A stretch of DNA of 48,300 bases from Phocaeicola plebeius (GTDB lineage: Bacteria; Bacteroidota; Bacteroidia; Bacteroidales; Bacteroidaceae), in assembly GCA_022767125.1 (NCBI GenBank), contig JALEPZ010000058.1, forward strand, positions 1-48,300. Reading direction: 5' to 3'. The translations under genes were made by a program, and so were the position numbers. The notes below the pieces were generated by a model. It was not told the origin of the DNA. It did not search any database and was given only the letters and a program-made list of their open reading frames with translations. Positions 32,905 through 41,294 of this stretch are shown here, in pieces (the first letter of the stretch is position 1; each line of letters opens with the position of its first letter).

Positions 32905-34287
32905 ATGACTATGAAAACGACAGGACAAGCCACCTCCCCTGATGTGAATGCCAACGCACAGGCAGCTCCCCCCTCATCTGCCGACACAGACCTTATCTAT
33001 CAGCTAGAAGACCGTCCGTCTTTCCGGGAAGCCCTATTTGCTGCCGTACAGCACTTGCTCTCCATTTTCGTTGCCCTCATTACCCCTGCCCTCATCATTG
33101 CCGGTGCTTTGCAACTGGACATGCACACCACGGGCTACTTGGTCTCCATGTCCCTGTTCGCTTCGGGAATTGCCACCTTCCTGCAGTGCCGCCGCATCGG
33201 CTGCGTGGGCAGCGGACTGCTTTGCATACAGGGTACCAGCTTCTCCTTCATCGCCCCGCTGATCGGAGCCGGGATGAGCGGCGGCCTGGCAGCGATGTTC
33301 GGAGCCACCATTGCCGCCGCCCCGGTGGAAATGGCCATCAGCCGGTTGCTGAAATACACCACCCGTATCATCACTCCGTTGGTATCGGGCATCGTGGTTA
33401 CCCTCATCGGGCTTAGCCTGTTCAAGGTAGGCATCACGGCCTGCGGCGGCGGTGAAGCCGCCAAGGCAGCCGGTACGTTCGGTAGCCTCCACCACCTCGG
33501 TCTGGCCTCGCTGGTACTGTTCTGCGTGCTATTCTTCAACAGCAGCCGCAACCGCTACCTCCGCATGGGCTCCATTGCCATCGGTCTGCTGGTGGGCTAC
33601 GTCACCGCCTGGTGCCTGGGCGACATCGATTTCTCCCAGGTCAGCACCTACAACGGATTCAACCTCCCTGTTCCCTTCAAATACGGCATCACGTTCGACG
33701 GCGGTTCCATCATTGCCATGTCACTGGTGTATGTCATCACCTCCATTGAAGCCTACGGCGACATCACCGCCAACTCGATGATTTCCGGCCAGCCCATCCA
33801 AGGCGAAAAGTATATGAAGCGTGTGTCGGGCGGCATCCTGGCCGACGGGCTGGACTCGCTGTTGGCAGGTGTGTTCAACTCCTTCCCCAGTTCCATCTTC
33901 TCGCAGAACAACGGCCTCATCCAGCTCACCGGCATTGCCAGCCGCTACGTGGGCTACTACGTCGCCGTCCTGCTGATCCTGTTGAGCCTGTTCCCCGTCA
34001 TCGGTATTGTCTTTTCGCTGATGCCCGATGCCGTATTGGGAGGAGCTACCCTGCTGATGTTCGGCACCGTGGCCTCCGCCGGCATCCGCATCATTGCCTC
34101 GCAAGCCATCGACCGCAAGGCAACCCTGGTGCTGGCCCTCAGCCTGTCAATCGGCATGAGCGTGGAGTTTGTCCCTGAAATACTGAGCCAACTGCCCGAA
34201 ACCATCCAGCATATTTTCTCCTCGGGCATCACGACCGGCGGACTGACCGCCATCCTGGCCAACGCCCTTATCCGTACCAAGGAATAG
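32905..34287 (+). CDS. Nucleobase:cation symporter-2 family xanthine/uracil permease
   Basis: 460 residues, about twelve to fourteen membrane segments. NCS2 family marks: QHLLSIFVALITPALIIAGA, CIQGTSFSFIAPLIGAG, SIEAYGDITANSM and the signature SQNNGLIQLTGIASRYVG. The coupling with xpt points to xanthine as substrate (XanP/PbuX type), but uracil or urate cannot be excluded by sequence alone. Likely proton-driven import at the inner membrane. Confidence 0.88.
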   Translation: MTMKTTGQATSPDVNANAQAAPPSSADTDLIYQLEDRPSFREALFAAVQHLLSIFVALITPALIIAGALQLDMHTTGYLVSMSLFASGIATFLQCRRIGCVGSGLLCIQGTSFSFIAPLIGAGMSGGLAAMFGATIAAAPVEMAISRLLKYTTRIITPLVSGIVVTLIGLSLFKVGITACGGGEAAKAAGTFGSLHHLGLASLVLFCVLFFNSSRNRYLRMGSIAIGLLVGYVTAWCLGDIDFSQVSTYNGFNLPVPFKYGITFDGGSIIAMSLVYVITSIEAYGDITANSMISGQPIQGEKYMKRVSGGILADGLDSLLAGVFNSFPSSIFSQNNGLIQLTGIASRYVGYYVAVLLILLSLFPVIGIVFSLMPDAVLGGATLLMFGTVASAGIRIIASQAIDRKATLVLALSLSIGMSVEFVPEILSQLPETIQHIFSSGITTGGLTAILANALIRTKE

Positions 34288-34317
34288 GCCGTGTTCGCCA
34301 ACGAAACCGACGAAAGC

Positions 34318-34349
34318 CTTGCAAAATTCAGATACATTTCGTAAGTTTG
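34318..34349 (+). promoter_or_regulatory. Promoter of the HTCS gene
   Basis: TTG (34319-34321) and TAAGTTTG (34342-34349) are 20 bases apart, a complete consensus, 24 bases before the start codon. The regulator can thus be made independently of the operon it controls. Confidence 0.75.
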
Positions 34350-34372
34350 CTGCCTAAACCTTTTTTAAAAGT

Positions 34373-37300
34373 ATGAAAAGACGCATTCTTACCCTCTTGC
34401 TCGGCTGCTGCACGTCACTGTGGATGAACGCTCAGTTGCACTGCACATTCACCCACTACTCTTTGGAAAACGGATTGTCCGAAAACACTGTCATGGATAT
34501 GGTACAAGCCCCCGACGGCCTCATCTGGATAGCCACTTGGAACGGTATCAACTGCTTCGACGGCTATAATTTCCGTGTCTACAAGGCCCACCAGAACGGT
34601 ACCGTGGACTGGAACACCAACCGTATTGACCACCTCTGCATCGACAAGCAAGGCAACGTGTGGTGCATCAACTACGACAGCCATGCCTTCCGGCTGGACT
34701 GCCAGACGGAAACCTTCCAGGAAGTGCCGGCCCCCGACGAGGGAAAGCAGGGAGGCATCGTGGCCCTTCGCGCCTTGGACAACGGCTCCATGTGGCTCCT
34801 GACCGAACACGACGGAGGATTCCGCGTAGCGGGCGGACACACCACAGCCATCGGCCAGGGTAAGCAGATCCATGATGTCTTTTTGGACAGCCAAGGCACG
34901 GAATGGGTGCTGACCGACAACGGCCTGCTCCGTATCCATCCTGAGACGGGACAAGAGACTGCCTACTTCACCAACACAGGCAGCGGAGATCCCAGTTGCC
35001 AGTCATTCTTCTCGGTATCAGAAACAGACGGACACCTGTTCTTCGGCTCCGTAAAGGGAAGGGTTTGGATGTACTCCCTCCAAAAGGAGCTGTTCGAACT
35101 GTGCGAAACGCCGCTGAAGGATGATGTAGTAGCCATTTGCGATACGGGCCAGGGAGTCCAGGCTGTCATCACGGCCACTCAAGGACTCCAACTGGGACAG
35201 TTAGGCAAAGAGAAACTGGACATCATCCCTACCCATACCTCCTTCGATTTCTCTAAATACCCAATCCGCCAGGTCTATGCTGACCAGAAGAAAGAAATCT
35301 GGATGAATGTGGGCAAAGAAGGTACCGTCTGCCATTTCAATCCGCGCACCCGCGTCTTCAAGGTCGAACAACTGGCTGTAGAGATTGAACCGGCAGACCG
35401 TTCGAACCCCGAATTTGCCATCCGCGAAGACATCTTCGGCAACCTGTGGGTCCATCCCATGGGCGGCGGACTCTCGTGGTTCGACCGGGAGGCCAACCGG
35501 CTCATCCCTTTCTACGATGAAATCGGCTCGTCGCAATGGCGTTTCTCCAACAAACTACATTCCATCATGACCGACCGCCAGGGTAACCTCTGGCTGGGCA
35601 CCCACTCCAAGGGACTGGAAAAAGTGACCTTCTTCAAGGGCCAGTTCTCCCTGTGGCAGCCCCTTGCCTGCAACTACGACACGTTTGTCAACCAGGTCCG
35701 ATCAATCTGTGAAGACAGCCACCGCCGCCGCTGGGTAGGTACCCGCGACGGGAAAATCAATGTCTACACCGCCGAAAACCAGCATCTGGGATACCTTACC
35801 CTCGATGGACGTATCACCCGTCAAGGGACACCCTTCATCGGAGTGGCTTATAAGATAATACAAGACACCCGCGGCGACATCTGGATTGCCACCAAGGGCC
35901 AAGGCATCCTGCACCTCCAGGGCGACCTACCCAACTACCAGTTGGAACACTTCACCTTCCATCCCGACGACATGTACAGTCTGAGCAGCAACAGCGTGTA
36001 CGACATCATGGAAGACGGGAAAGGCCGTCTGTGGGTAGTCACCTTCGCCGACGGCATCAACTACCTGGAGCGGAAGACCGACGGAACCGTCCGGTTCATC
36101 AACAGCCGCAACAACCTCAAGTCGTACCCCATGGAGCGTTGCAGCAAGGCCCGCCGCATGGTGAGAGACACGACCGGCCACCTTTGGGTGGCTACCGCCA
36201 ACGGCCTGCTGGCCTTCAGTGAGAACTTTGCCAAAGCCGAAGACATCCGCTTCCATCTCTATGAACGCGAACCGGGCAAGCCCGACGGTCCCGGCGAAAA
36301 CAATGTCTATGACATCCTCCTCACCCGCCGGGGCGAACTGTTCTTTGCCTCCTTCGGCGGCGGACTGATGCGGCTGAAGAACTTCAACGAACAGGGACAG
36401 GCACAGTTCGAATCGTACACCCTGCGCGACGGACTCCCTACCGACGTACTTTACTCGCTGGTGGAAGACAACACGGGCAATCTGTGGATCGGTACGGAAA
36501 ACGGCCTGAGCTGCTTCAACCTCAAGACGCGCCATTTCGACAACTACCTCCGTCAGGAGCTGGGCGAAGACCTGGTCTTCGAAGAAAGCACCGCCCTTCC
36601 ACTCAGCAACGGCAACCTCGTCTTCGGTTCCAACCGAGGTGTCCTGGTGTTCCGTCCTGAAAACATCCACAAGAACCGCTATATCCCCGACATCGTCTTT
36701 TCCGTCCTGAAGATTGCCGGCCAGGTGGTCACCATCGGTGAAGGCTCACCGCTGACAGAGTCCTTGAACACCCTCAGCCGGCTCGAGCTGAAGCCGTCGC
36801 AGAACACCTTCTCCCTCCAGTTTGCAGCCCTGGACTTCACCTTCCCCGAAAACATCCGTTACGCCTACCGCATGGACGGTTTCGACAAGGACTGGAACTA
36901 CACCGACAAGCTGCGCGTGGCCACTTACACCAACCTGCCCCATGGGGACTACACCTTCCAGGTACGCTCCACCAACAGTGCGGGAATATGGGTCGACAAC
37001 ATCCGCGAACTGCGGCTGCACGTCAGTCCCACGTTCAACGAAACCCCTATGGCCTACCTCCTCTACACTGTCCTGTTCCTGCTCGTCCTGGCAGGGGGTA
37101 CCTACATCCTCTTTGTCATCTATCGCCTCAAGCACGAAGTGTCAGTCGAGCAGCAGCTCACCAACCTCAAGCTGCGTTTCTTCACCAACATTTCCCACGA
37201 GCTGCGCACCCCCCTCACCCTCATTGCCGGTCCGGTGGAACACCTCCTCAAGCACCACGACCTGACTCCCGAAGCACGGGAGCAACTCCAGGTGGTGGAA

Positions 37301-38755
37301 CGCAACACCGACCGCATGCTCCGGCTGGTCAACCAGATACTGGACTTCCGCAAGATACAGAACAACAAGATGAAGCTCCGGGTAGAACAGATGGACATCG
37401 TGCCCTTCGTCCGCAAGGTCATGGACAATTTCGAGACCATAGCCGCCGAACACAAGATGGATTTTCTTTTCGAAAGCGAATGCACATCGCTCAAGTTGTG
37501 GATTGATCCGGACAAGGTGGAGAAAATCATTTTCAACCTGCTCTCGAATGCGTTCAAGTACACTCCCGACGGGAAGGCCATCACCGTCTTCATCCATGAG
37601 AACGAACAGTCGGCGGTCATCGGCGTACAAGACCAGGGCATCGGCATTCCCAAAAACCGCCAGTCCTCCCTCTTCGTCCGGTTCGAGAACCTGCTGGACA
37701 AACACCTCTTCACCGCCAACAGTTCCGGCATCGGCCTGTCGCTCGTCAAAGAGTTGGCAGACCTGCACGAGGCACGCATCTGCGTGGATAGCCAAGAAGG
37801 GGAAGGCAGCTGTTTCAGCATCGAATTCAAGAAAGGTAAATCGCACTATCGTCCCGACACCGAGTTCATCGTGAACGACGGAGTAGAGTTGCCGGCCGGT
37901 TCTTCCTCCGACCCGCAGGCAGACGCTGCCGGTAGCGAGAATCCTGCTTCCCCTACCGCCGAGCAGAAGAACATGCTCCTGGTCGAGGACAACCTCGAAC
38001 TGCGCCATTTCCTGCGCACGGTCTTTGCTCCCCACTATCACATTATCGAAGCCTCCGACGGACAAGACGGCCTGGAGAAGGCCCAGAAATACGTACCCGA
38101 CATCATCATCACAGATGTCATGATGCCCCGTATGGACGGCATGCAGCTCCTGCAGGAACTGCGTAGCCGGATTGACACCAGCCACATCCCCATCGTGGTG
38201 CTCACCGCCAAGACCGACATGGACACCCGGCTGAAAGGCATCGAACTGGGAGCCGAGAGCTACATCACCAAGCCCTTCAGCGCCACCTACCTCGAGACCC
38301 GCGTAGAGAGCCTCCTGGCCCGCCGGCAGCGGCTGCAGGAATTCTACCGCACGCACCTCATGACCGACGAGCGCACCCCTGCCGAAGAACAGAAACGGAA
38401 GGAAACGGAAGACAGCATGTCCCCCCAGGACCGCAAGTTCATGGAACAGCTGACCGAACTGATGGAGCAGAACATGGACAACGGTGACCTGCTGGTCGAC
38501 GACCTCGTGCAGGAACTGGCCGTCAGCCGTTCGGTCTTCTTCAAGAAACTGAAGTCACTGACCGGCCTCGCCCCCATCGAGTTCATCAAGGAGATGCGTG
38601 TGCAACGCGCTGCCCATCTCATAGAGACCGGCAATTACAACATGACCCAGATCGCCTACATGGTAGGCATCAACGACCCGCGCTATTTCAGCAAATGCTT
38701 CAAGCACCGGTTCGGCATAACCCCGACAGAATACAAAGAGCAGCACCGGAAATGA
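34373..38755 (+). CDS. Hybrid two-component system regulator (HTCS) of the pectin locus
   Basis: 1460 residues. A signal peptide (to about residue 20) leads into a periplasmic sensor of two seven-bladed propellers (repeats such as APDGLIWIATWNGINCFDGY, GNLWLGTHSKGLEKV and GNLWIGTENGLSCFN) and a Y_Y_Y domain (about 800-885; RYAYRMDGFDKDWNY). One membrane segment lies at about 893-918. The cytoplasmic part has a HisKA (FFTNISHELRTPL, His942), an HATPase (NLLSNAFKYTPDG, GIGLSLVKELADLHE), a receiver (MLLVEDN; TDVMMPRMDG, Asp1248) and an AraC-type HTH (MTQIAYMVGINDPRYFSKCF). It should sense a periplasmic pectic oligosaccharide and activate the operon at 18729. All phospho-residues are present. Confidence 0.95.
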   Translation: MKRRILTLLLGCCTSLWMNAQLHCTFTHYSLENGLSENTVMDMVQAPDGLIWIATWNGINCFDGYNFRVYKAHQNGTVDWNTNRIDHLCIDKQGNVWCINYDSHAFRLDCQTETFQEVPAPDEGKQGGIVALRALDNGSMWLLTEHDGGFRVAGGHTTAIGQGKQIHDVFLDSQGTEWVLTDNGLLRIHPETGQETAYFTNTGSGDPSCQSFFSVSETDGHLFFGSVKGRVWMYSLQKELFELCETPLKDDVVAICDTGQGVQAVITATQGLQLGQLGKEKLDIIPTHTSFDFSKYPIRQVYADQKKEIWMNVGKEGTVCHFNPRTRVFKVEQLAVEIEPADRSNPEFAIREDIFGNLWVHPMGGGLSWFDREANRLIPFYDEIGSSQWRFSNKLHSIMTDRQGNLWLGTHSKGLEKVTFFKGQFSLWQPLACNYDTFVNQVRSICEDSHRRRWVGTRDGKINVYTAENQHLGYLTLDGRITRQGTPFIGVAYKIIQDTRGDIWIATKGQGILHLQGDLPNYQLEHFTFHPDDMYSLSSNSVYDIMEDGKGRLWVVTFADGINYLERKTDGTVRFINSRNNLKSYPMERCSKARRMVRDTTGHLWVATANGLLAFSENFAKAEDIRFHLYEREPGKPDGPGENNVYDILLTRRGELFFASFGGGLMRLKNFNEQGQAQFESYTLRDGLPTDVLYSLVEDNTGNLWIGTENGLSCFNLKTRHFDNYLRQELGEDLVFEESTALPLSNGNLVFGSNRGVLVFRPENIHKNRYIPDIVFSVLKIAGQVVTIGEGSPLTESLNTLSRLELKPSQNTFSLQFAALDFTFPENIRYAYRMDGFDKDWNYTDKLRVATYTNLPHGDYTFQVRSTNSAGIWVDNIRELRLHVSPTFNETPMAYLLYTVLFLLVLAGGTYILFVIYRLKHEVSVEQQLTNLKLRFFTNISHELRTPLTLIAGPVEHLLKHHDLTPEAREQLQVVERNTDRMLRLVNQILDFRKIQNNKMKLRVEQMDIVPFVRKVMDNFETIAAEHKMDFLFESECTSLKLWIDPDKVEKIIFNLLSNAFKYTPDGKAITVFIHENEQSAVIGVQDQGIGIPKNRQSSLFVRFENLLDKHLFTANSSGIGLSLVKELADLHEARICVDSQEGEGSCFSIEFKKGKSHYRPDTEFIVNDGVELPAGSSSDPQADAAGSENPASPTAEQKNMLLVEDNLELRHFLRTVFAPHYHIIEASDGQDGLEKAQKYVPDIIITDVMMPRMDGMQLLQELRSRIDTSHIPIVVLTAKTDMDTRLKGIELGAESYITKPFSATYLETRVESLLARRQRLQEFYRTHLMTDERTPAEEQKRKETEDSMSPQDRKFMEQLTELMEQNMDNGDLLVDDLVQELAVSRSVFFKKLKSLTGLAPIEFIKEMRVQRAAHLIETGNYNMTQIAYMVGINDPRYFSKCFKHRFGITPTEYKEQHRK

Positions 38756-38770
38756 CCCCGGTGCTGCTCT
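38737..38770 (+). terminator. Hairpin overlapping the HTCS stop codon
   Basis: AGAGCAGCACCGG (38737-38749) pairs perfectly with CCGGTGCTGCTCT (38758-38770); the loop contains the TGA stop. The final codons of the HTCS therefore form one arm. There is no T run after it, so it may act as a bidirectional mRNA end structure for the HTCS and the converging GH97 gene. Confidence 0.6.
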
Positions 38771-38795
38771 CCTGCAGCCATCATCTGCCATCGGT

Positions 38796-40820
38796 TTATT
38801 CCGTTTCAGCTACAGGTAGGAAGGTGATGGCCTGGCCACCGCCACGGGCCATACGGATGTCCAAGACATCTGTGGAAGTGACAGATTGCTCACGGATGGC
38901 ATAGGCCGTGGGGTTCGTTTCCCAATCGGCATCGGGGGCATCGGCATAAACCACGGCCCGATAAGTCTTTCCCGGTTGCAGGAAGTCCAGGTTCAACGCC
39001 ATGGAACGGGCCTCCTCGTTGGTAGCGGCACCGAAGAAGTACTTTTCGCCTGTCCGGCGCACAATCGCCACATATTCGCCCGGTTCTCCTGCCACCGCCT
39101 TCGACCAGTCGCAATCGGCATCAAAGTCGCGGAAGAACTGGAAGGCCGGATGCCCTTCGTAGTTCTCGATCAGGTCAGAGGCCATCTGTAGCGGAGAATA
39201 GAGAATGACCCACAAGGCAATCTGTTTGGCCAAGGTCGTATTGACCCGGCAATCCTTGCTGTCGCGCATGTTCCACTGCTTGCGCAGGGGACTCTTCTTC
39301 GCCCGCTCATACAGAATATCAAAAATACCCGGTGTGTAGTCCATCGGGCCGGCCAAAAGGCGGGTGAACGGCAGCAACACGTGGTGGCTGGGAGGATTCC
39401 CTTCACTCCAGGCGTTCCACTCCATCCCCCGGGCCCCCTCGCGCGTCATCATGTTCGGATAGGTACGCCGTATGCCAGTATCCTTGATAGGTTCGTGCGC
39501 ATCGATGGTGAGATGGTATTCGGCCGCTTTCTGGACCACCTTGCGGTAATGACGCACATTGAACTGTCCGTGGTGGTTGCACCCCAGGGGCAGTCCGCCG
39601 GCATATCCCGTCTTCACCGAGTGAACCCCATGGGCTACATACCATTCGAAAGCCTTGTCCAGTTGCTGTTCGTAGTTGAAGATATTTCCACCCGTCTCGT
39701 GATGGCCAATAATCTGCACGCCTTTCTCGGCCGCATAAGCGGCAATCTTCTCCATATCAAAGTCCTCGTAAGGCTGGGTATAGTCGAACACCTGGTTGCC
39801 GCCCCAGTTCTCCCAGCCCTTGTTCCAGCCTTCGAACATGACGGCCTCAATCTGATTGGCAGCCGCGAAATCAATGTGACGCAAGGCATTGGCGGTCGTC
39901 GCTCCGTGGCGGTCGCCCATAGCCCATCCTTCGATGCCCAGATGCATGCCCCACCAGATACCCACATACTTCATGGGACGGATCCAGTCGGCAGACGACA
40001 GGGCGCAAGGCTCGTTGAGATTCAGGAGCAAAGACGAATTAATCAGTCCCACCGCTTCCTTCGCCAGCTGCAACGTCCGCCAAGGAGTCACAAAACGGCC
40101 TCCTGCAAACCGGGCCTTGATACCGTCGGGCCAGGGAGCCAATTCCGCCTTGAAGCAACCGGGAGTGACTCGCTGCAAGGTCATTTCCGGGAAATCGGTC
40201 AACGCAGCCTCGTGGATACTGGCATACTGACCGGCCACTTGAAACGTCATCGGAGTGTTGGCCGTCTCGACCTCGGCCACCGGCATCGACCGGTAGAGCA
40301 ATTCGTAGGTGTCGTAATGAGCGGGAATGGACCAGGAAGGTCCGTCTTCCGCTAGAGCAAACGTTGTCAGCTCATCTGTCAGCAACAAGCTGTCCACTCC
40401 AGGTACATCGTATTCATAGCGGAAGCCCAGGCCGTCGTCGAACAGGCGGAAACGCAGCAGCAGGCGGATGCCGGCCTCATTGTCCAAAGTCACCGCCATC
40501 TCGTTGTAACAGTTACGCAGTTCCTTGTTTTCTCCCCAAGGCTGGGTCCAGTTTTCGTCTACAGCAGAAAAATCCACATCCCGAATCCGGAACCCCTCTG
40601 ACAAGGGATGCCCCTCCGCATCGGAAAAGCCCAAACGCGAAGGAAGAAGGAAGGGATGTTCCTCCACATCCACCTGATACACCGGCCCAGCATGTTCATC
40701 CAGTGTGAAAGAAAGAGAAATCCGTCCGTCCGGCGAAGTGACCCGAGTGTCGGAAAGTGAAGAACAAGAAACCATCCACATCGTGGACAGCATCAGACAA
40801 AAAGACATCAATAATTTCAT
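38796..40820 (-). CDS. GH97 glycoside hydrolase, SusB-like (inverting) type
   Basis: 674 residues with a lipoprotein-type signal (MWMVSCSS). GH97 marks: VTSPDGRISLSFTLDE, ENWTQPWGENKELRN, KYVGIWWGMHLG, LTIDAHEPIKDTGIRRTYPN, EGARGMEWNAW and LPFTRLLAGPMDYTPGIFDI. Where retaining GH97 alpha-galactosidases have an Asp nucleophile, this protein reads VKTGYAGG, like SusB (VKSGYVG). It keeps the glutamates in DAHE and RGMEW, which indicates an inverting alpha-glucosidase-like enzyme. It converges on the HTCS gene with its own promoter. Whether it takes part in pectin use is uncertain. Confidence 0.9.
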   Translation of the reverse strand: MKLLMSFCLMLSTMWMVSCSSLSDTRVTSPDGRISLSFTLDEHAGPVYQVDVEEHPFLLPSRLGFSDAEGHPLSEGFRIRDVDFSAVDENWTQPWGENKELRNCYNEMAVTLDNEAGIRLLLRFRLFDDGLGFRYEYDVPGVDSLLLTDELTTFALAEDGPSWSIPAHYDTYELLYRSMPVAEVETANTPMTFQVAGQYASIHEAALTDFPEMTLQRVTPGCFKAELAPWPDGIKARFAGGRFVTPWRTLQLAKEAVGLINSSLLLNLNEPCALSSADWIRPMKYVGIWWGMHLGIEGWAMGDRHGATTANALRHIDFAAANQIEAVMFEGWNKGWENWGGNQVFDYTQPYEDFDMEKIAAYAAEKGVQIIGHHETGGNIFNYEQQLDKAFEWYVAHGVHSVKTGYAGGLPLGCNHHGQFNVRHYRKVVQKAAEYHLTIDAHEPIKDTGIRRTYPNMMTREGARGMEWNAWSEGNPPSHHVLLPFTRLLAGPMDYTPGIFDILYERAKKSPLRKQWNMRDSKDCRVNTTLAKQIALWVILYSPLQMASDLIENYEGHPAFQFFRDFDADCDWSKAVAGEPGEYVAIVRRTGEKYFFGAATNEEARSMALNLDFLQPGKTYRAVVYADAPDADWETNPTAYAIREQSVTSTDVLDIRMARGGGQAITFLPVAETE

Positions 40821-40939
40821 GTTGTTTTTCCGTAAAATTAAGGTTATTATTATCTGTCAACTAACTGTCTATCAACAAAGGCCTTCCAGCTCCTCCTCTT
40901 GAGGGCCCTAAAACAGGCCGTCACATGATTATCCAAGGG

Positions 40940-40970
40940 CAAATATAAGGGAAAGAATTCGGAAAAACAA
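40940..40970 (-). promoter_or_regulatory. Promoter of the GH97 gene
   Basis: TATATTTG (40940-40947) and TTG (40968-40970) on the minus strand are 20 bases apart. A leader of about 115 bases follows. The rest of the 470-base gap holds the MITE-like element and a terminator. Confidence 0.75.
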
Positions 40971-41068
40971 GAACAGCCTCTGGTTTTTGGATTCCTGTCC
41001 CGGATAGAGAGTAGATTTCACATCTGTCTTTATGTTGATGCCAAGTAGGTATTTATTGGGGCCCCACA

Positions 41069-41220
41069 GAGGCTGTCCGAGATTTGTTTTTCTGCTTTCC
41101 TTTTTCCCTGTCATTTCGAACGAAGTGAGAAATCTGTTAGCGCAAAGTGGATGTATTCAGCTGCTTCACTCCGTTCAGCATGACAGTTGGATAGATGGCC
41201 TAGAAGTTTCAGACAGACTC
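41069..41220 (+). repeat. MITE-like 152-bp element with terminal and nested inverted repeats
   Basis: The ends GAGGCTGTCCGAGA and TTTCAGACAGACTC are inverted repeats of 14 bases with mismatches. Inside, CTGTCATTTCGAACGAAGTG and the stretch TTCACTCCGTTCAGCATGAC (then AG) pair as well. There is no coding capacity. A half copy lies at 14204-14267 in the other orientation, which shows it is dispersed. It is probably a non-autonomous element moved by a transposase elsewhere, or an extragenic palindromic repeat. Confidence 0.75.
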
Positions 41221-41237
41221 CCTGAAGCCAGCCCCAT

Positions 41238-41268
41238 AAAAAAATGCACTCAATGAGTGCATTTTTTA
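41238..41268 (-). terminator. Bidirectional terminator after the phosphate transporter gene
   Basis: A TGCACTC/GAGTGCA palindrome with a 2-base loop is flanked by a run of A on the left and T on the right. It serves the minus-strand PiT gene that ends at 41295. Confidence 0.85.
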
Positions 41269-41294
41269 TTCGAGCCACAAGGGATGCTGAATGA

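Noticed and set aside
41032..41256. Small ORF across the palindromic element
   Set aside because: It follows the inverted repeat sequence, has no family and no start signals.
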